The notes under the pieces: model-generated
Databases searched by the model: none
What the model was told of the DNA's origin: nothing
The model's input: the letters and a program-made list of their open reading frames with translations, nothing else
Shown: positions 8,929 to 18,052 of the stretch, one piece after another
Numbering within the stretch: position 1 is the first letter of the stretch
How the letters are laid out: the number at the start of each line of letters is the position of its first letter
Assembly: GCF_007859655.1 (NCBI RefSeq)
Contig: NZ_CP042304.1
Span: 496,001 to 560,000, forward strand
DNA: 64,000 nt
From: Devosia ginsengisoli
GTDB lineage: Bacteria > Pseudomonadota > Alphaproteobacteria > Rhizobiales > Devosiaceae
Reading direction: 5' to 3'
Translations under genes and position numbers: made by a program

Positions 8929-9787
8929 ACTGCGCGCCCGCCTGCACCGCCGCGTCTCGCCCACCAGCGAAAGTCCCCTCGTTCAGTGGACGTTAATTGG
9001 CATTGCCCTGGCCTTCATGGCGGTTATCCTGCTGCTGCCGCTCTACGCGGTCTTCCACGAAGCCTTCGTCAAGGGCGTCGGCGCCTTCTTCGCGGCACTC
9101 GGCGAAAAGGATGCGCAGGCCGCCATCCGCCTCACCTTGCTGGTTGCCGCCATTGCCGTGCCGCTCAATGTCGTCTTCGGCCTCGCCGCCTCCTGGGCCA
9201 TTGCCAAGTTCGAATTCAAGGGCAAGGCATTCCTCATCACCCTGATCGACCTGCCATTCTCGGTTTCCCCGGTGATTTCCGGCCTGGTCTATGTGCTGCT
9301 GTTCGGGGCAGGGAGCTTCCTCGGCCCCTTCCTCAAGAGCTACGGCATCGAAGTGCTCTTCGCCTTGCCGGGCATCGTGCTCGCCACCATTTTCGTCACC
9401 TTCCCCTTCGTCGCCCGGGAACTCATCCCCCTGATGCAGGATCAGGGCACCGGCGACGAGGAAGCGGCGCTCTCGCTCGGCGCCAATGGCTGGCAGACCT
9501 TCTTCCGCGTCACCCTGCCCAATATCAAATGGGGTCTGCTCTATGGCGTGCTGCTCTGCAATGCCCGCGCCATGGGCGAATTCGGCGCTGTCGCCGTGGT
9601 CTCGGGCAAGATCCGCGGCCAGACCACCACCATGCCCTTGCAGGTGGAAATGCTCTACAATGAATATAATGCTGCGGCGGCCTTCGCCCTGGCGTCGCTG
9701 CTGGCCTTGCTCGCGCTGGTCACGCTGGTACTCAAGACGGCTCTGGAATGGCGTTTCGGCGACGAAATCGCGGCCGGCGGTCACTAA
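8912..9787 (+). CDS. cysW: Sulfate ABC transporter permease CysW
   Basis: Second inner-membrane permease of the sulfate importer, 291 residues. It has [23 protein letters not shown] as first membrane segment, the CysW-typical [25 protein letters not shown] region (here [19 protein letters not shown]), [20 protein letters not shown], the coupling loop [21 protein letters not shown] and [15 protein letters not shown]. It pairs with CysT and docks on CysA. The start overlaps the end of cysT by 17 nt. Identification is secure. Confidence 0.93.
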   Translation: MAMATKLRARLHRRVSPTSESPLVQWTLIGIALAFMAVILLLPLYAVFHEAFVKGVGAFFAALGEKDAQAAIRLTLLVAAIAVPLNVVFGLAASWAIAKFEFKGKAFLITLIDLPFSVSPVISGLVYVLLFGAGSFLGPFLKSYGIEVLFALPGIVLATIFVTFPFVARELIPLMQDQGTGDEEAALSLGANGWQTFFRVTLPNIKWGLLYGVLLCNARAMGEFGAVAVVSGKIRGQTTTMPLQVEMLYNEYNAAAAFALASLLALLALVTLVLKTALEWRFGDEIAAGGH

Positions 9788-9805
9788 TTACGGGATTAGG
9801 TGTCT

Positions 9806-10843
9806 ATGGAAGTTCGCGTTCAGAACGTGCGCAAGGAATTCGACCGGTTTCCGGCGCTGCACGATGTGTCGCTCGATATTCATTCGGGCGAGCTGATCGC
9901 ATTGCTCGGTCCCTCGGGCTCGGGCAAGACCACTCTGCTGCGCCTCATTGCCGGCCTCGAAATGCCCACCCAGGGCAAGATCTTCTTCGGCGATGTCGAT
10001 GCGTCGGAAAAGAGCGTGCAGGAGCGCAATATCGGCTTCGTGTTCCAGCACTATGCCCTGTTTCGCCATATGACGATCCTCGAAAACATCTCCTTCGGCC
10101 TCAAGGTGCGCCCGCGCTCCACCCGCCCGCCCGCAGGTGAAATCCGCCGCCGCGCCATGGAACTGCTCGATCTCGTCCAGCTCTCCGGCCTCGAAAAGCG
10201 CTATCCCAACCAGCTTTCCGGTGGCCAGCGCCAGCGCGTCGCTTTGGCCCGCGCCCTCGCCATCGAGCCGGCCGTGCTGCTGCTCGACGAACCCTTCGGC
10301 GCCCTCGACGCCCAGGTTCGCCGCGAACTCCGCAAATGGCTCCGCGAAATCCACGACCGCACCGGCCACACCACCGTCTTCGTCACCCATGACCAGGAAG
10401 AAGCCCTCGAACTCTCCGATCGCCTCTGCGTCATGAGCCAGGGCCGGATCGAGCAGGTCGGCACCCCCGACACCGTCTACGATCACCCCACATCCCCCTT
10501 CGTCTTCGGCTTCATCGGCGAATCCAGCACGCTCCCGGTCGTCGTTGAAAACAACGAACTTTGGGTCGGCGGCCGCGCCATCGGCCTGCCCGCCGGCGAT
10601 GCCAGTCCGGGCAATGCCCGCCTGTTCTTCCGCCCGCATGATGTCGATCTCATCGAGGCCGATGCCTCGCTGGCCGGCGTCGTCAATACCGCGCGCCGCG
10701 TTGGCGGCACCCGCCGTGTCGAGCTCGAAATCGGCGGCGCCGGCCATCTCGTCGAGGTCGATCTGCCCTTCGACCATCCCGCCGGCGAAAAGACCCGACT
10801 CTCCTTCCGCCCCCGCCGCTGGAAACTGTTCCCGGCCGAATGA
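9806..10843 (+). CDS. cysA: Sulfate ABC transporter ATPase CysA
   Basis: Cytosolic ATPase that powers sulfate import through CysTW, 345 residues. Walker A GPSGSGKTT starts at residue 35. The Q-loop is FVFQHYALF, the signature QLSGGQRQRVALARAL begins near residue 136, Walker B is VLLLDEPFGALD and the switch histidine is in VFVTHDQEEA. The C-terminal TOBE-like region (about 240-345) contains LFFRPHDVDL and LSFRPRRWKLFP, as in CysA. ATG 9806 with AGG just upstream is preferred; GTG at 9800 would add two residues. An inverted repeat CCGGCCG/CGGCCGG at 10832-10851 overlaps the stop codon but has no T-run. Confidence 0.93.
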   Translation: MEVRVQNVRKEFDRFPALHDVSLDIHSGELIALLGPSGSGKTTLLRLIAGLEMPTQGKIFFGDVDASEKSVQERNIGFVFQHYALFRHMTILENISFGLKVRPRSTRPPAGEIRRRAMELLDLVQLSGLEKRYPNQLSGGQRQRVALARALAIEPAVLLLDEPFGALDAQVRRELRKWLREIHDRTGHTTVFVTHDQEEALELSDRLCVMSQGRIEQVGTPDTVYDHPTSPFVFGFIGESSTLPVVVENNELWVGGRAIGLPAGDASPGNARLFFRPHDVDLIEADASLAGVVNTARRVGGTRRVELEIGGAGHLVEVDLPFDHPAGEKTRLSFRPRRWKLFPAE

Positions 10844-10987
10844 TCGGCCGGCGGTATCGATTGCATCGGGACGAATCCGTTCGACTGCTAACCATCGGTC
10901 CCGCCTGCAGGATTTGCGGGATGTTAGTGTTCTGGCGACGGAATCCGGTTATGCTGGAACTCATTCGATGCGCCGGGGAAACGCCCA

Positions 10988-12610
10988 GTGTCAGAACTGA
11001 CTGCTGCCGTAGTTGATGGGTTTACGCGGGGAACGCATCTGTTGCGCGCCGGGCTCTGCGACGAGGCCATGGTGGAGTTCCGCGCCGTCTATGCCCAGGC
11101 CGAAGCCGGCGACGACGGCGAAGTCATGGCCGCCTGCCTCTGCGAAATGGCCTGGTGCTGCTACAAGCTGGGCCTCATCGAGCAGGGCCTGGAATGCGCC
11201 ATGGGCGCCCGCTGGCTCCGCCGCCGTCAGGACAACAAGGTCGAGCTGGCCCGCGCCTTGGCCGTGGAGGCCATCCTCTTTCTCGATCTCGGCTTCAGCG
11301 ACGAAGCCTTCGATCTCGCCGAGGAAGCCGTTGCGCTGGCCGAGGCCGATGAGGATTCCGCTGTCCTGGCCTTCGCGCTCAATGCCAAGGGCATCGTGCT
11401 GACCGTCTGCCGCGAAATCGACATGGGCATGGACCTTATCGAGCGCGCCGTCTCGGTCGCCGCCGACCACGCCAATCTCGCCGCCGAAGCCTATTATCTG
11501 CTCAATCTCGGCTTCTGCCACGCCAAGATCGCCGAGGAAGCCGACAAGTTCGGTGAGGAGGAGCGCGCCATCGGCGAGCGCGAGGCGGCCATCGAGCTGA
11601 CTGAACAGGCCATCGCCAAGGCCGAGAGCAGCGGTGACCACTGGAGCCTGCGCGTCGCCCTGGCCAACACCGCCGAAATGTTCGGCCTCGAGGGGCGCTA
11701 CGATCTGGCCCTCGAATATCTCGATCGCAGCGCCCAATTGCCCGGCGATCCGGGCGTCAGCCTGCGCATCCACTATCTCTATACCCTGGGCGATGTCCTG
11801 CTGCGCGCCGGCCAGCTCCACAAGGCCCGCCTCGCCGTAACCGAGGCACTCGCCTTGGCCGACGAAAGCCACCAGATTGACCATCAGGTCAATACCGCCC
11901 ACAAGCTGGCCGAAATCCTCGAAGCCCTCGGCGATACTGCCGATGCCCTGGCCTTGCACAAGCGCTTCCACACCCTCTATGTGCGCCAGTCCGGCGAAAC
12001 CGCGCGCCGCCGCGCCCGCATCGAGGAAATCCGCGCCGAAACCGAGCAATTGCGCAGCCGCGCCGCCACCCTGGCCGATCAGGCCCTCAGCGACCCGCTG
12101 ACCGGCATCGCCAATCGCCGCAGCTTCGACCAGATCCTCAATCGTCTCGCCGGCACGCCCGTGGCCATCGCCATTGTCGATCTCGACAACTTCAAGGCGG
12201 TCAACGACCATTTCTCCCACATCGTGGGCGATGCCGTGCTGCAGCGCGTGGCCCGCACCATGGTCGCCCAGATCGGCCCCCACGGCCATGCCGCCCGTCT
12301 CGGCGGCGAGGAATTCGCCCTGATCTTCCCCGACGCCCCCGAAGTCACCGCCGCCGCCTTCTGCGAGGGCGTGCGCGTCGCCATCTGCTCGACATCATGG
12401 TCCGACCTGGCGCCGGACCTGGAGGTGACCGTCAGCATCGGCCTCGCCACCGGCAATGGCAGCATGCCCTCCGCCGAACTGCTGCAAATGGCCGACAACC
12501 GTCTCTATGTGGCCAAGGCCAATGGCCGCGACCGGGTGGTGTGCGGCGATGGCCCGGTCATCGCGCCCATGCCCGCCACGTCAGGCGAACGCCGGCGGTG
12601 GCGCGCATGA
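10988..12610 (+). CDS. TPR-repeat diguanylate cyclase (GGDEF)
   Basis: Cytosolic signalling enzyme of 540 residues that should make cyclic di-GMP from two GTP. Residues 10 to about 320 are helical TPR-like repeats, for example LARALAVEAILFLDLGFSDEAF and AEAYYLLNLGFCHAKIAEEA. A coiled segment follows (ARIEEIRAETEQLRSRAATL), then a GGDEF domain from DPLTGIANRRSF (residue 368). The active-site motif is an intact GGEEF at about 439, so it should be catalytically active. There is no membrane segment or signal peptide, so input probably comes through TPR partners. Start is GTG with GGGGA upstream. The stop overlaps the start of a GAF protein by ATGA. Confidence 0.9.
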   Translation: MSELTAAVVDGFTRGTHLLRAGLCDEAMVEFRAVYAQAEAGDDGEVMAACLCEMAWCCYKLGLIEQGLECAMGARWLRRRQDNKVELARALAVEAILFLDLGFSDEAFDLAEEAVALAEADEDSAVLAFALNAKGIVLTVCREIDMGMDLIERAVSVAADHANLAAEAYYLLNLGFCHAKIAEEADKFGEEERAIGEREAAIELTEQAIAKAESSGDHWSLRVALANTAEMFGLEGRYDLALEYLDRSAQLPGDPGVSLRIHYLYTLGDVLLRAGQLHKARLAVTEALALADESHQIDHQVNTAHKLAEILEALGDTADALALHKRFHTLYVRQSGETARRRARIEEIRAETEQLRSRAATLADQALSDPLTGIANRRSFDQILNRLAGTPVAIAIVDLDNFKAVNDHFSHIVGDAVLQRVARTMVAQIGPHGHAARLGGEEFALIFPDAPEVTAAAFCEGVRVAICSTSWSDLAPDLEVTVSIGLATGNGSMPSAELLQMADNRLYVAKANGRDRVVCGDGPVIAPMPATSGERRRWRA

Positions 12611-13098
12611 CCGCCCCGTTCCGCGCTTTCGAGGAAAGTCTGGCCCGCTACACCGATCCGGCCGAAACGGGCAGGGCGCTGCACGATCTCGCCGCCACCC
12701 TCATTCCCGCGCGTCTGTTCACGCTCACGGCCATCAACATGGCCGCCATGCAGGTCCGCCGCGTCTATTCCAGCCATCCCGACGCCTATCCGCTGCTCGG
12801 CACCAAGCCCATCGTCATGGATGACTGGTTCCGCGCCATGCAGACCGAGCGCCGCATAACCGCTATCAACACCGCCGCAGGCATGGAGGGCGAATTCCCC
12901 GACCTCACCCTGATCCGCGCCCTCGGCTGCAACAGCTCCCTCAGTATCCCCATCATGGCCGGCAACGACCTGCTCGGCACCATCAACGCCCTCGACGCCG
13001 AAGGCAGCTACCCGCCCGAAGCCATCGACCGCGCCGCCGACCTGATCATCCCGGCCACAGCGGTGTTCCTCATCCTGCGCAGCCATTTCGAGCTTTAG
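12607..13098 (+). CDS. GAF domain protein coupled to the diguanylate cyclase
   Basis: Protein of 163 residues made of a single GAF-type sensory domain. It has PARLFTLTAINMAAMQVRRVYS, the strand LGTKPIVMDDWFRAMQTERR and a C-terminal NSSLSIPIMAGNDLLGTINALD. It lacks an output domain, so it may bind a small ligand and act on the upstream cyclase by contact; the ATGA overlap with that gene supports a stoichiometric pair. A paralogue of identical length lies at 24332-24823, sharing GTKPI...W and a V/I-P-V/I...L-x-GTxN core. No cysteine of the methionine-sulfoxide reductase fRMsr type could be confidently assigned, so an enzymatic role is unproven. Confidence 0.8.
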   Translation: MTAPFRAFEESLARYTDPAETGRALHDLAATLIPARLFTLTAINMAAMQVRRVYSSHPDAYPLLGTKPIVMDDWFRAMQTERRITAINTAAGMEGEFPDLTLIRALGCNSSLSIPIMAGNDLLGTINALDAEGSYPPEAIDRAADLIIPATAVFLILRSHFEL

Positions 13099-13138
13099 AC
13101 ATGGTCCACCCACCAGGCTCACCCATGAGGCCGGTTAC

Positions 13139-13318
13139 CCCCTCTCCCCTCGTGGGAGAGGGTAGAAATCCGCGTCCAGCGGATTTCCGGGTGAGGGGGC
13201 TGCGCTCTCCCATGCTTCAATGCTGGTGGGGAACTCAGCGCCCCCTCATCCGCCCGGAGCCTGCCTTTGGGCGCTACGCGACCCGGAGGGGCACCTTCTC
13301 CCACGAGGGGAGAAGGGA
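13139..13318. repeat. Family A palindromic repeat, full length
   Basis: Full two-part copy. The left hairpin has arms GAAATCCGC/GCGGATTTC around GTCCA, a different stem sequence but the same loop as at 4621. It is followed by CTCCCATGCTTCAATGC and the right half CCCTCATCCGCC...CACCTTCTCCC. The right half has an extra palindromic insert around GGAGCCTGCCTTTGGGCGC compared with other copies. Confidence 0.85.
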
Positions 13319-13357
13319 AGGCTTATGGCAGCTGGAGATCAGTATCTTCGGTTCTTG

Positions 13358-13599
13358 CCCACCCTCCCCCTTGTGGGGAGGGAAGCGAGATAGGACTTAG
13401 CTTCAGCTAAGTCCGTTGAATCGAGCAGGGTGGGGGTATCTCTCCACGAGTCCAGTGCGTATGGCCGCCCCCACCCTCACTCCCTCCCCACAAGGGGGAG
13501 GGAAGCCCACGCAGTGGTTGGGGCGAGATCGTGCCAAATCCCCGATCTGTTCCTCCCCCTATCAGGGGGAGGTTAGGAGGGGGTACCCGCTAAAGACTC
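13358..13599. repeat. Repeat cluster: family C, partial C and family B
   Basis: 13358-13437 is a family C copy whose inner hairpin is GGACTTAGC/GCTAAGTCC. 13470-13505 is a partial copy built on CCCTCCCCACAAGGGGGAGGG. 13551-13599 is a family B copy: TTCCTCCCCCTATCAGGGGG, then GAGGTTAGGAGGGGGTACCC and AAAGACTC. With the A copy before it, repeats occupy most of the 650-nt gap between the GAF gene and the oligopeptide operon. Confidence 0.8.
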
Positions 13600-13662
13600 T
13601 TCTGGCCACCACTCTCGCTCAGCCCGCCCCCGCAAAAATCTCCCACCAATCCCCCTTGCAGT

Positions 13663-13677
13663 AAAAAAATTTTGGTG
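13663..13677 (+). promoter_or_regulatory. Operator-like word A7-T4-GGTG upstream of oppB
   Basis: AAAAAAATTTTGGTG lies 76 nt upstream of the oppB start in an AT-rich patch. The identical 15-mer occurs only once more here, at 29051-29065, in front of the XRE-cupin regulator and overlapping the likely promoter of a second peptide importer. It is a candidate operator shared by the two peptide-transport units. Confidence 0.5.
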
Positions 13678-13752
13678 CTGGAATAGTAATTATGTCAGTC
13701 ATTTGGCGCTGACCACCACTTCGCCGTTTTGTATCCTGCGGGAAGCGCTGAT

Positions 13753-14682
13753 ATGCCCCTCTACATTCTTCAGCGCCTCGGCATGATGCTCCTGACCCTC
13801 TGGGCCATCGTCACGCTGACCTTCTTCCTCATGCATGCGGTGCCCGGCGGCCCCTTCGTGTCCGAGCGCATGCTGGCCCCCGAAATCTCGGCGGCGCTCA
13901 ATGCCAAATACGGCCTCGACCAGCCCATCTGGGCGCAATATCTCAGCTATCTGCGCGGCATCGTCACCTTCGATCTCGGCCCCTCCTTCAAATATCCGGG
14001 CGTTTCCATCAACACCATGATCGCAGATGGCCTGCCGGTCACCCTGCGCACCGGCCTGCTCGCCGTCATCGCCGTGGTCGCCCTCGGCGTCCCCCTCGGC
14101 ATCGTCGCCGCGCTCAACCGTAACCGCTGGCCCGACACCACGGTCATGCTGATCGCCACCATCGGCGTCGCCATTCCCAGCTATGTCATTGCCACGGTCA
14201 CGCTCTACATCTTCGCCCTGCGCCTCGGTTGGGTGCCCACTTTCGGGCTTGATGACTGGCGCGGCTACATCCTGCCGGTCTTCGCGCTGTCAGGTTTCTG
14301 GGTGAGCTTCGTCGCCCGCCTCACCCGTTCGTCCCTGCTGGAAACCTTCGAGCAGGACTATATGACCACCGCCCGCGCCAAGGGCCTGCGCCCCGGCCAG
14401 GTCCTGTTCAAGCACGGCCTGCGCAATTCGCTGGTGCCCGTCGTCACCGTGCTTGGCCCGGTGGTCGCCAATCTGATCACCGGCAGCTTTGTCATCGAGC
14501 AGATTTTCGCTTTGCCCGGCATCGGCCGCCAGTTCGTGCTGTCCATCACCAATCGCGACTACACCGCCATCATGGGCATCACCATTTTCTACGCTGCCGC
14601 CCTCATGGTGATGATCCTCATCGTCGACCTGCTCTATGCCGTGCTCGATCCCCGCATCAAGCTGACCGAGGCATCCGCATGA
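13753..14682 (+). CDS. oppB: Oligopeptide ABC transporter permease (OppB type)
   Basis: First inner-membrane permease of a peptide importer, 309 residues. It opens MPLYILQRLGMMLLTLWAIV, the standard DppB/OppB first segment, followed by HAVPGGPF, a periplasmic region, GVPLGIVAALNRNRWPD, the coupling loop YMTTARAKGLRPGQVLFKHGLRN and a terminal DLLYAVLDPRIKL. The ATG at 13753 has GGGAAG upstream; the frame extends eight codons further to a TTG but homology begins here. It overlaps the next permease by ATGA. First gene of a five-gene operon ending with its binding protein at 18053. Confidence 0.92.
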   Translation: MPLYILQRLGMMLLTLWAIVTLTFFLMHAVPGGPFVSERMLAPEISAALNAKYGLDQPIWAQYLSYLRGIVTFDLGPSFKYPGVSINTMIADGLPVTLRTGLLAVIAVVALGVPLGIVAALNRNRWPDTTVMLIATIGVAIPSYVIATVTLYIFALRLGWVPTFGLDDWRGYILPVFALSGFWVSFVARLTRSSLLETFEQDYMTTARAKGLRPGQVLFKHGLRNSLVPVVTVLGPVVANLITGSFVIEQIFALPGIGRQFVLSITNRDYTAIMGITIFYAAALMVMILIVDLLYAVLDPRIKLTEASA

Positions 14683-15851
14683 GCGACATCGCCCCCGAAA
14701 TGTGGGAAAAGCTCCCGCCCGGCGATGGCGCTGCGGTCGTCACCGAGCCCAGCCTCACCTATTGGCAGGACGCACGCCGCCGCCTCTGGGCCAACAAGCC
14801 CGCCGTGGTCTCCATCGCCTTCATCCTGCTGCTGATAACAGCCGCCATCTTCGGCCCGTTGTTCAGCCCCTTCACCTATGCCGACCAGAATCTGCGGCTG
14901 GCCAATATCCCGCCCGCCTTCGAGACCTACAGTGTCGCGGACGGGCACGGGACCACCACCCGTTTCTTCCTCAACGCCTCCAATTTCAACCTCTACGAGG
15001 TCGATGCCGAGGGCCACGTCCTCGGCCTGCTGCGCGGCGAGCGCAAGGACATGCTCAAGAAGTCCCAGGCCTTCGAGTTCGGCGACACCACCATCACCCT
15101 CGACTACTCCAGGCTTCCGGCCAAACTCGTCGCCGAGGACGGCGCCACCATCTCCCCCTCCGGATGGTCGTGGAACCGCACCTATATTTTCGGCACCGAC
15201 CAGCTCGGCCGCGACGTCCTCGTGCGCCAGCTCTATGGCGCCCGCATCTCCCTGACAGTCGCCTTCGTCGCCACGCTGGTGAACTTCTTCATCGGCATCT
15301 TCTATGGCGGCATAGCCGGCTATATCGGCGGCAAGACCGACGCCATCATGATGCGCATCGTCGAGATCATCGCCACCATCCCGCTGACGCTCTATGTCGT
15401 CCTGCTCATGGTGGTGTTCGATAGTGGCCTCTATTCCATCATCATCGCCATCGGCTCGGTGTTCTGGGTCGATATGGCTCGCATCGTCCGCGGCCAGATT
15501 CTCTCGCTCAAGAGCCAGGACTATGTCGCCGCTGCCCGCACCATGGGCGCCTCGACCACCCGCATCCTCACGCGCCACCTGCTGCCCAATTCCATCGGCC
15601 CCATCATCGTCACCCTGACCATGCTCATCCCCTCGGCCATTTTCATCGAGAGCTTCATGAGCTTCATCGGCCTGGGCGTTACCCCGCCGCTGGCCTCCTG
15701 GGGCACGCTGACCTCAGACGCGGTGGAAACCATGCGCGCCTATCCGCACCAGCTCTTCTTCCCCGCTGCCGCCATCAGCCTCACCATGTTCGCCTTCAAT
15801 TTCCTCGGCGATGGCCTGCGCGACGCGCTCGATCCGAGGTTCCGGAAATGA
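14679..15851 (+). CDS. oppC: Oligopeptide ABC transporter permease (OppC type, long loop)
   Basis: Second permease, 390 residues, about 90 longer than the common DppC. The extra length is a predicted periplasmic loop at about residues 65-165, between the first membrane segment and the conserved FGTDQLGRDVLVRQLYGARIS. The core then follows the family: YGGIAGYIGGKTD, the coupling loop DYVAAARTMGASTTRILTRHLLP and the end [16 protein letters not shown]. The same type of long loop occurs in the permease at 60888. The start overlaps oppB by ATGA and the stop overlaps oppD by ATGA. Confidence 0.91.
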   Translation: MSDIAPEMWEKLPPGDGAAVVTEPSLTYWQDARRRLWANKPAVVSIAFILLLITAAIFGPLFSPFTYADQNLRLANIPPAFETYSVADGHGTTTRFFLNASNFNLYEVDAEGHVLGLLRGERKDMLKKSQAFEFGDTTITLDYSRLPAKLVAEDGATISPSGWSWNRTYIFGTDQLGRDVLVRQLYGARISLTVAFVATLVNFFIGIFYGGIAGYIGGKTDAIMMRIVEIIATIPLTLYVVLLMVVFDSGLYSIIIAIGSVFWVDMARIVRGQILSLKSQDYVAAARTMGASTTRILTRHLLPNSIGPIIVTLTMLIPSAIFIESFMSFIGLGVTPPLASWGTLTSDAVETMRAYPHQLFFPAAAISLTMFAFNFLGDGLRDALDPRFRK

Positions 15852-16852
15852 CCAGTCCGCAAATGACCCCGGTGCTTTCCGTCCGCGACCTCACCACCTC
15901 CTTCTTCACCCAGCGCGGCGAAGTCCAGGCCGTGCGCGGCGTCAGCTTCGACGTCTATCCCGGCGAAATCCTCGGCATTGTCGGCGAAAGCGGCTCCGGC
16001 AAATCCATCACCTGCATGTCCATCCTGCGCCTGCTCAAACCCGCTGGCCGCATCAAGTCCGGCTCCGCGACCTTCGACGGCCAGGACCTCATGACACTGT
16101 CCGAAGCCGACCTTAGTGATGTCAGAGGCAATCGCATCGGCATGATCTTCCAGGACCCCATGACCTCCCTCAATCCCACTCTTTCAGTGGGCGAACAGGT
16201 CATCGAAACCATCCTGCGCCACCGCAAGGCCACCCGCGCCCAGGCCCGCGCCCGGGCCATCGAGCTCTTCGAACTGGTCCGCATTCCCTCGGCCGCCGAG
16301 CGCCTCAAATCCTATCCGCACGAATTTTCCGGCGGCATGCGCCAGCGCGTCATGATCGCCATCGCCCTGGCCTGCGACCCGAAACTGCTCATTGCCGACG
16401 AACCCACCACCGCGCTCGACGTCACGATCCAGCGCCAGATTCTCGGCCTCCTCAAGGATTTGCAGGCCCGCCTCGGCATGGCCGTCATCCTCATCACCCA
16501 CGATCTCGGCGTCATTGCCGAAGTCACCGACCGTATCGTGGTCATGTATGGCGGCCTCGTCATGGAGACCGGCCCGGTCCGCGACCTCTTCGCCCGCCCC
16601 ATGCACCCCTACACACAAGGCCTTCTCGCCTCCGTCCCCGACCTGCGCGACGACACCCATCGCCGCCTCACCCCCATTCCCGGCTCGCCGCCCGACATGG
16701 CCCACCCGCCATCCGGCTGCCCCTTTGCGCCAAGATGCCCCCACGCCATGCGCCAATGCGCCGCCGCCCTGCCACCCATTTTCGGCACCGACCAGGGCGC
16801 CCGCTGCTGGCTGCACCACCCCGATGCTCCGAAGGTCGAGGTGGCGGCATGA
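15848..16852 (+). CDS. oppD: Oligopeptide ABC transporter ATPase (OppD type)
   Basis: Cytosolic ATPase of the peptide importer, 334 residues. Walker A is GESGSGKS, the Q-loop is [12 protein letters not shown], the signature is [19 protein letters not shown], Walker B is [12 protein letters not shown] and the switch is ITHDLGVI. The C-terminal oligopeptide/dipeptide transporter extension holds [22 protein letters not shown] with the cysteines expected for the Fe-S/zinc-like C-terminal motif of DppD/OppD. The stop overlaps a downstream ATG (ATGA) that was probably the ancestral start of oppF before a repeat was inserted. Confidence 0.93.
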   Translation: MTSPQMTPVLSVRDLTTSFFTQRGEVQAVRGVSFDVYPGEILGIVGESGSGKSITCMSILRLLKPAGRIKSGSATFDGQDLMTLSEADLSDVRGNRIGMIFQDPMTSLNPTLSVGEQVIETILRHRKATRAQARARAIELFELVRIPSAAERLKSYPHEFSGGMRQRVMIAIALACDPKLLIADEPTTALDVTIQRQILGLLKDLQARLGMAVILITHDLGVIAEVTDRIVVMYGGLVMETGPVRDLFARPMHPYTQGLLASVPDLRDDTHRRLTPIPGSPPDMAHPPSGCPFAPRCPHAMRQCAAALPPIFGTDQGARCWLHHPDAPKVEVAA

Positions 16853-16961
16853 CCACCAATCCAGCCGCAAACTCGGTTGAACCCCTCCCCCTATCAGGGG
16901 GACTTTCGAGCGACCCGCAGGGTCAAATCGCTCCAGTGGAGCGATTTGAGGGAGGAAGGCC

Positions 16962-16965
<4 letters not shown>
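16849..16965 (+). other. Short leader frame between oppD and oppF, repeat-derived
   Basis: An ATG overlapping the oppD stop opens 38 codons that read [18 protein letters not shown] and continue through the family B/D repeat, ending in a TGA at 16963-16965. That TGA overlaps the ATG of the present oppF frame. The first 11 or so codons look like a former oppF N-terminus, and the rest is repeat. It may now serve as a coupling leader peptide; expression is not shown. Confidence 0.45.
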
Positions 16966-17990
<1,025 letters not shown>

Positions 17991-18052
17991 GCTGGCCTCG
18001 ACAAATAAATGACCGGGCCGGGGCCAACCCGCCCACAACAGGAGAGAAGACG

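Noticed and set aside
13139..13599. Possible CRISPR array in the repeat-dense gap
   Set aside because: The repeats are palindromic, of several unrelated kinds and lengths, with no regular repeat-spacer periodicity and no cas genes.
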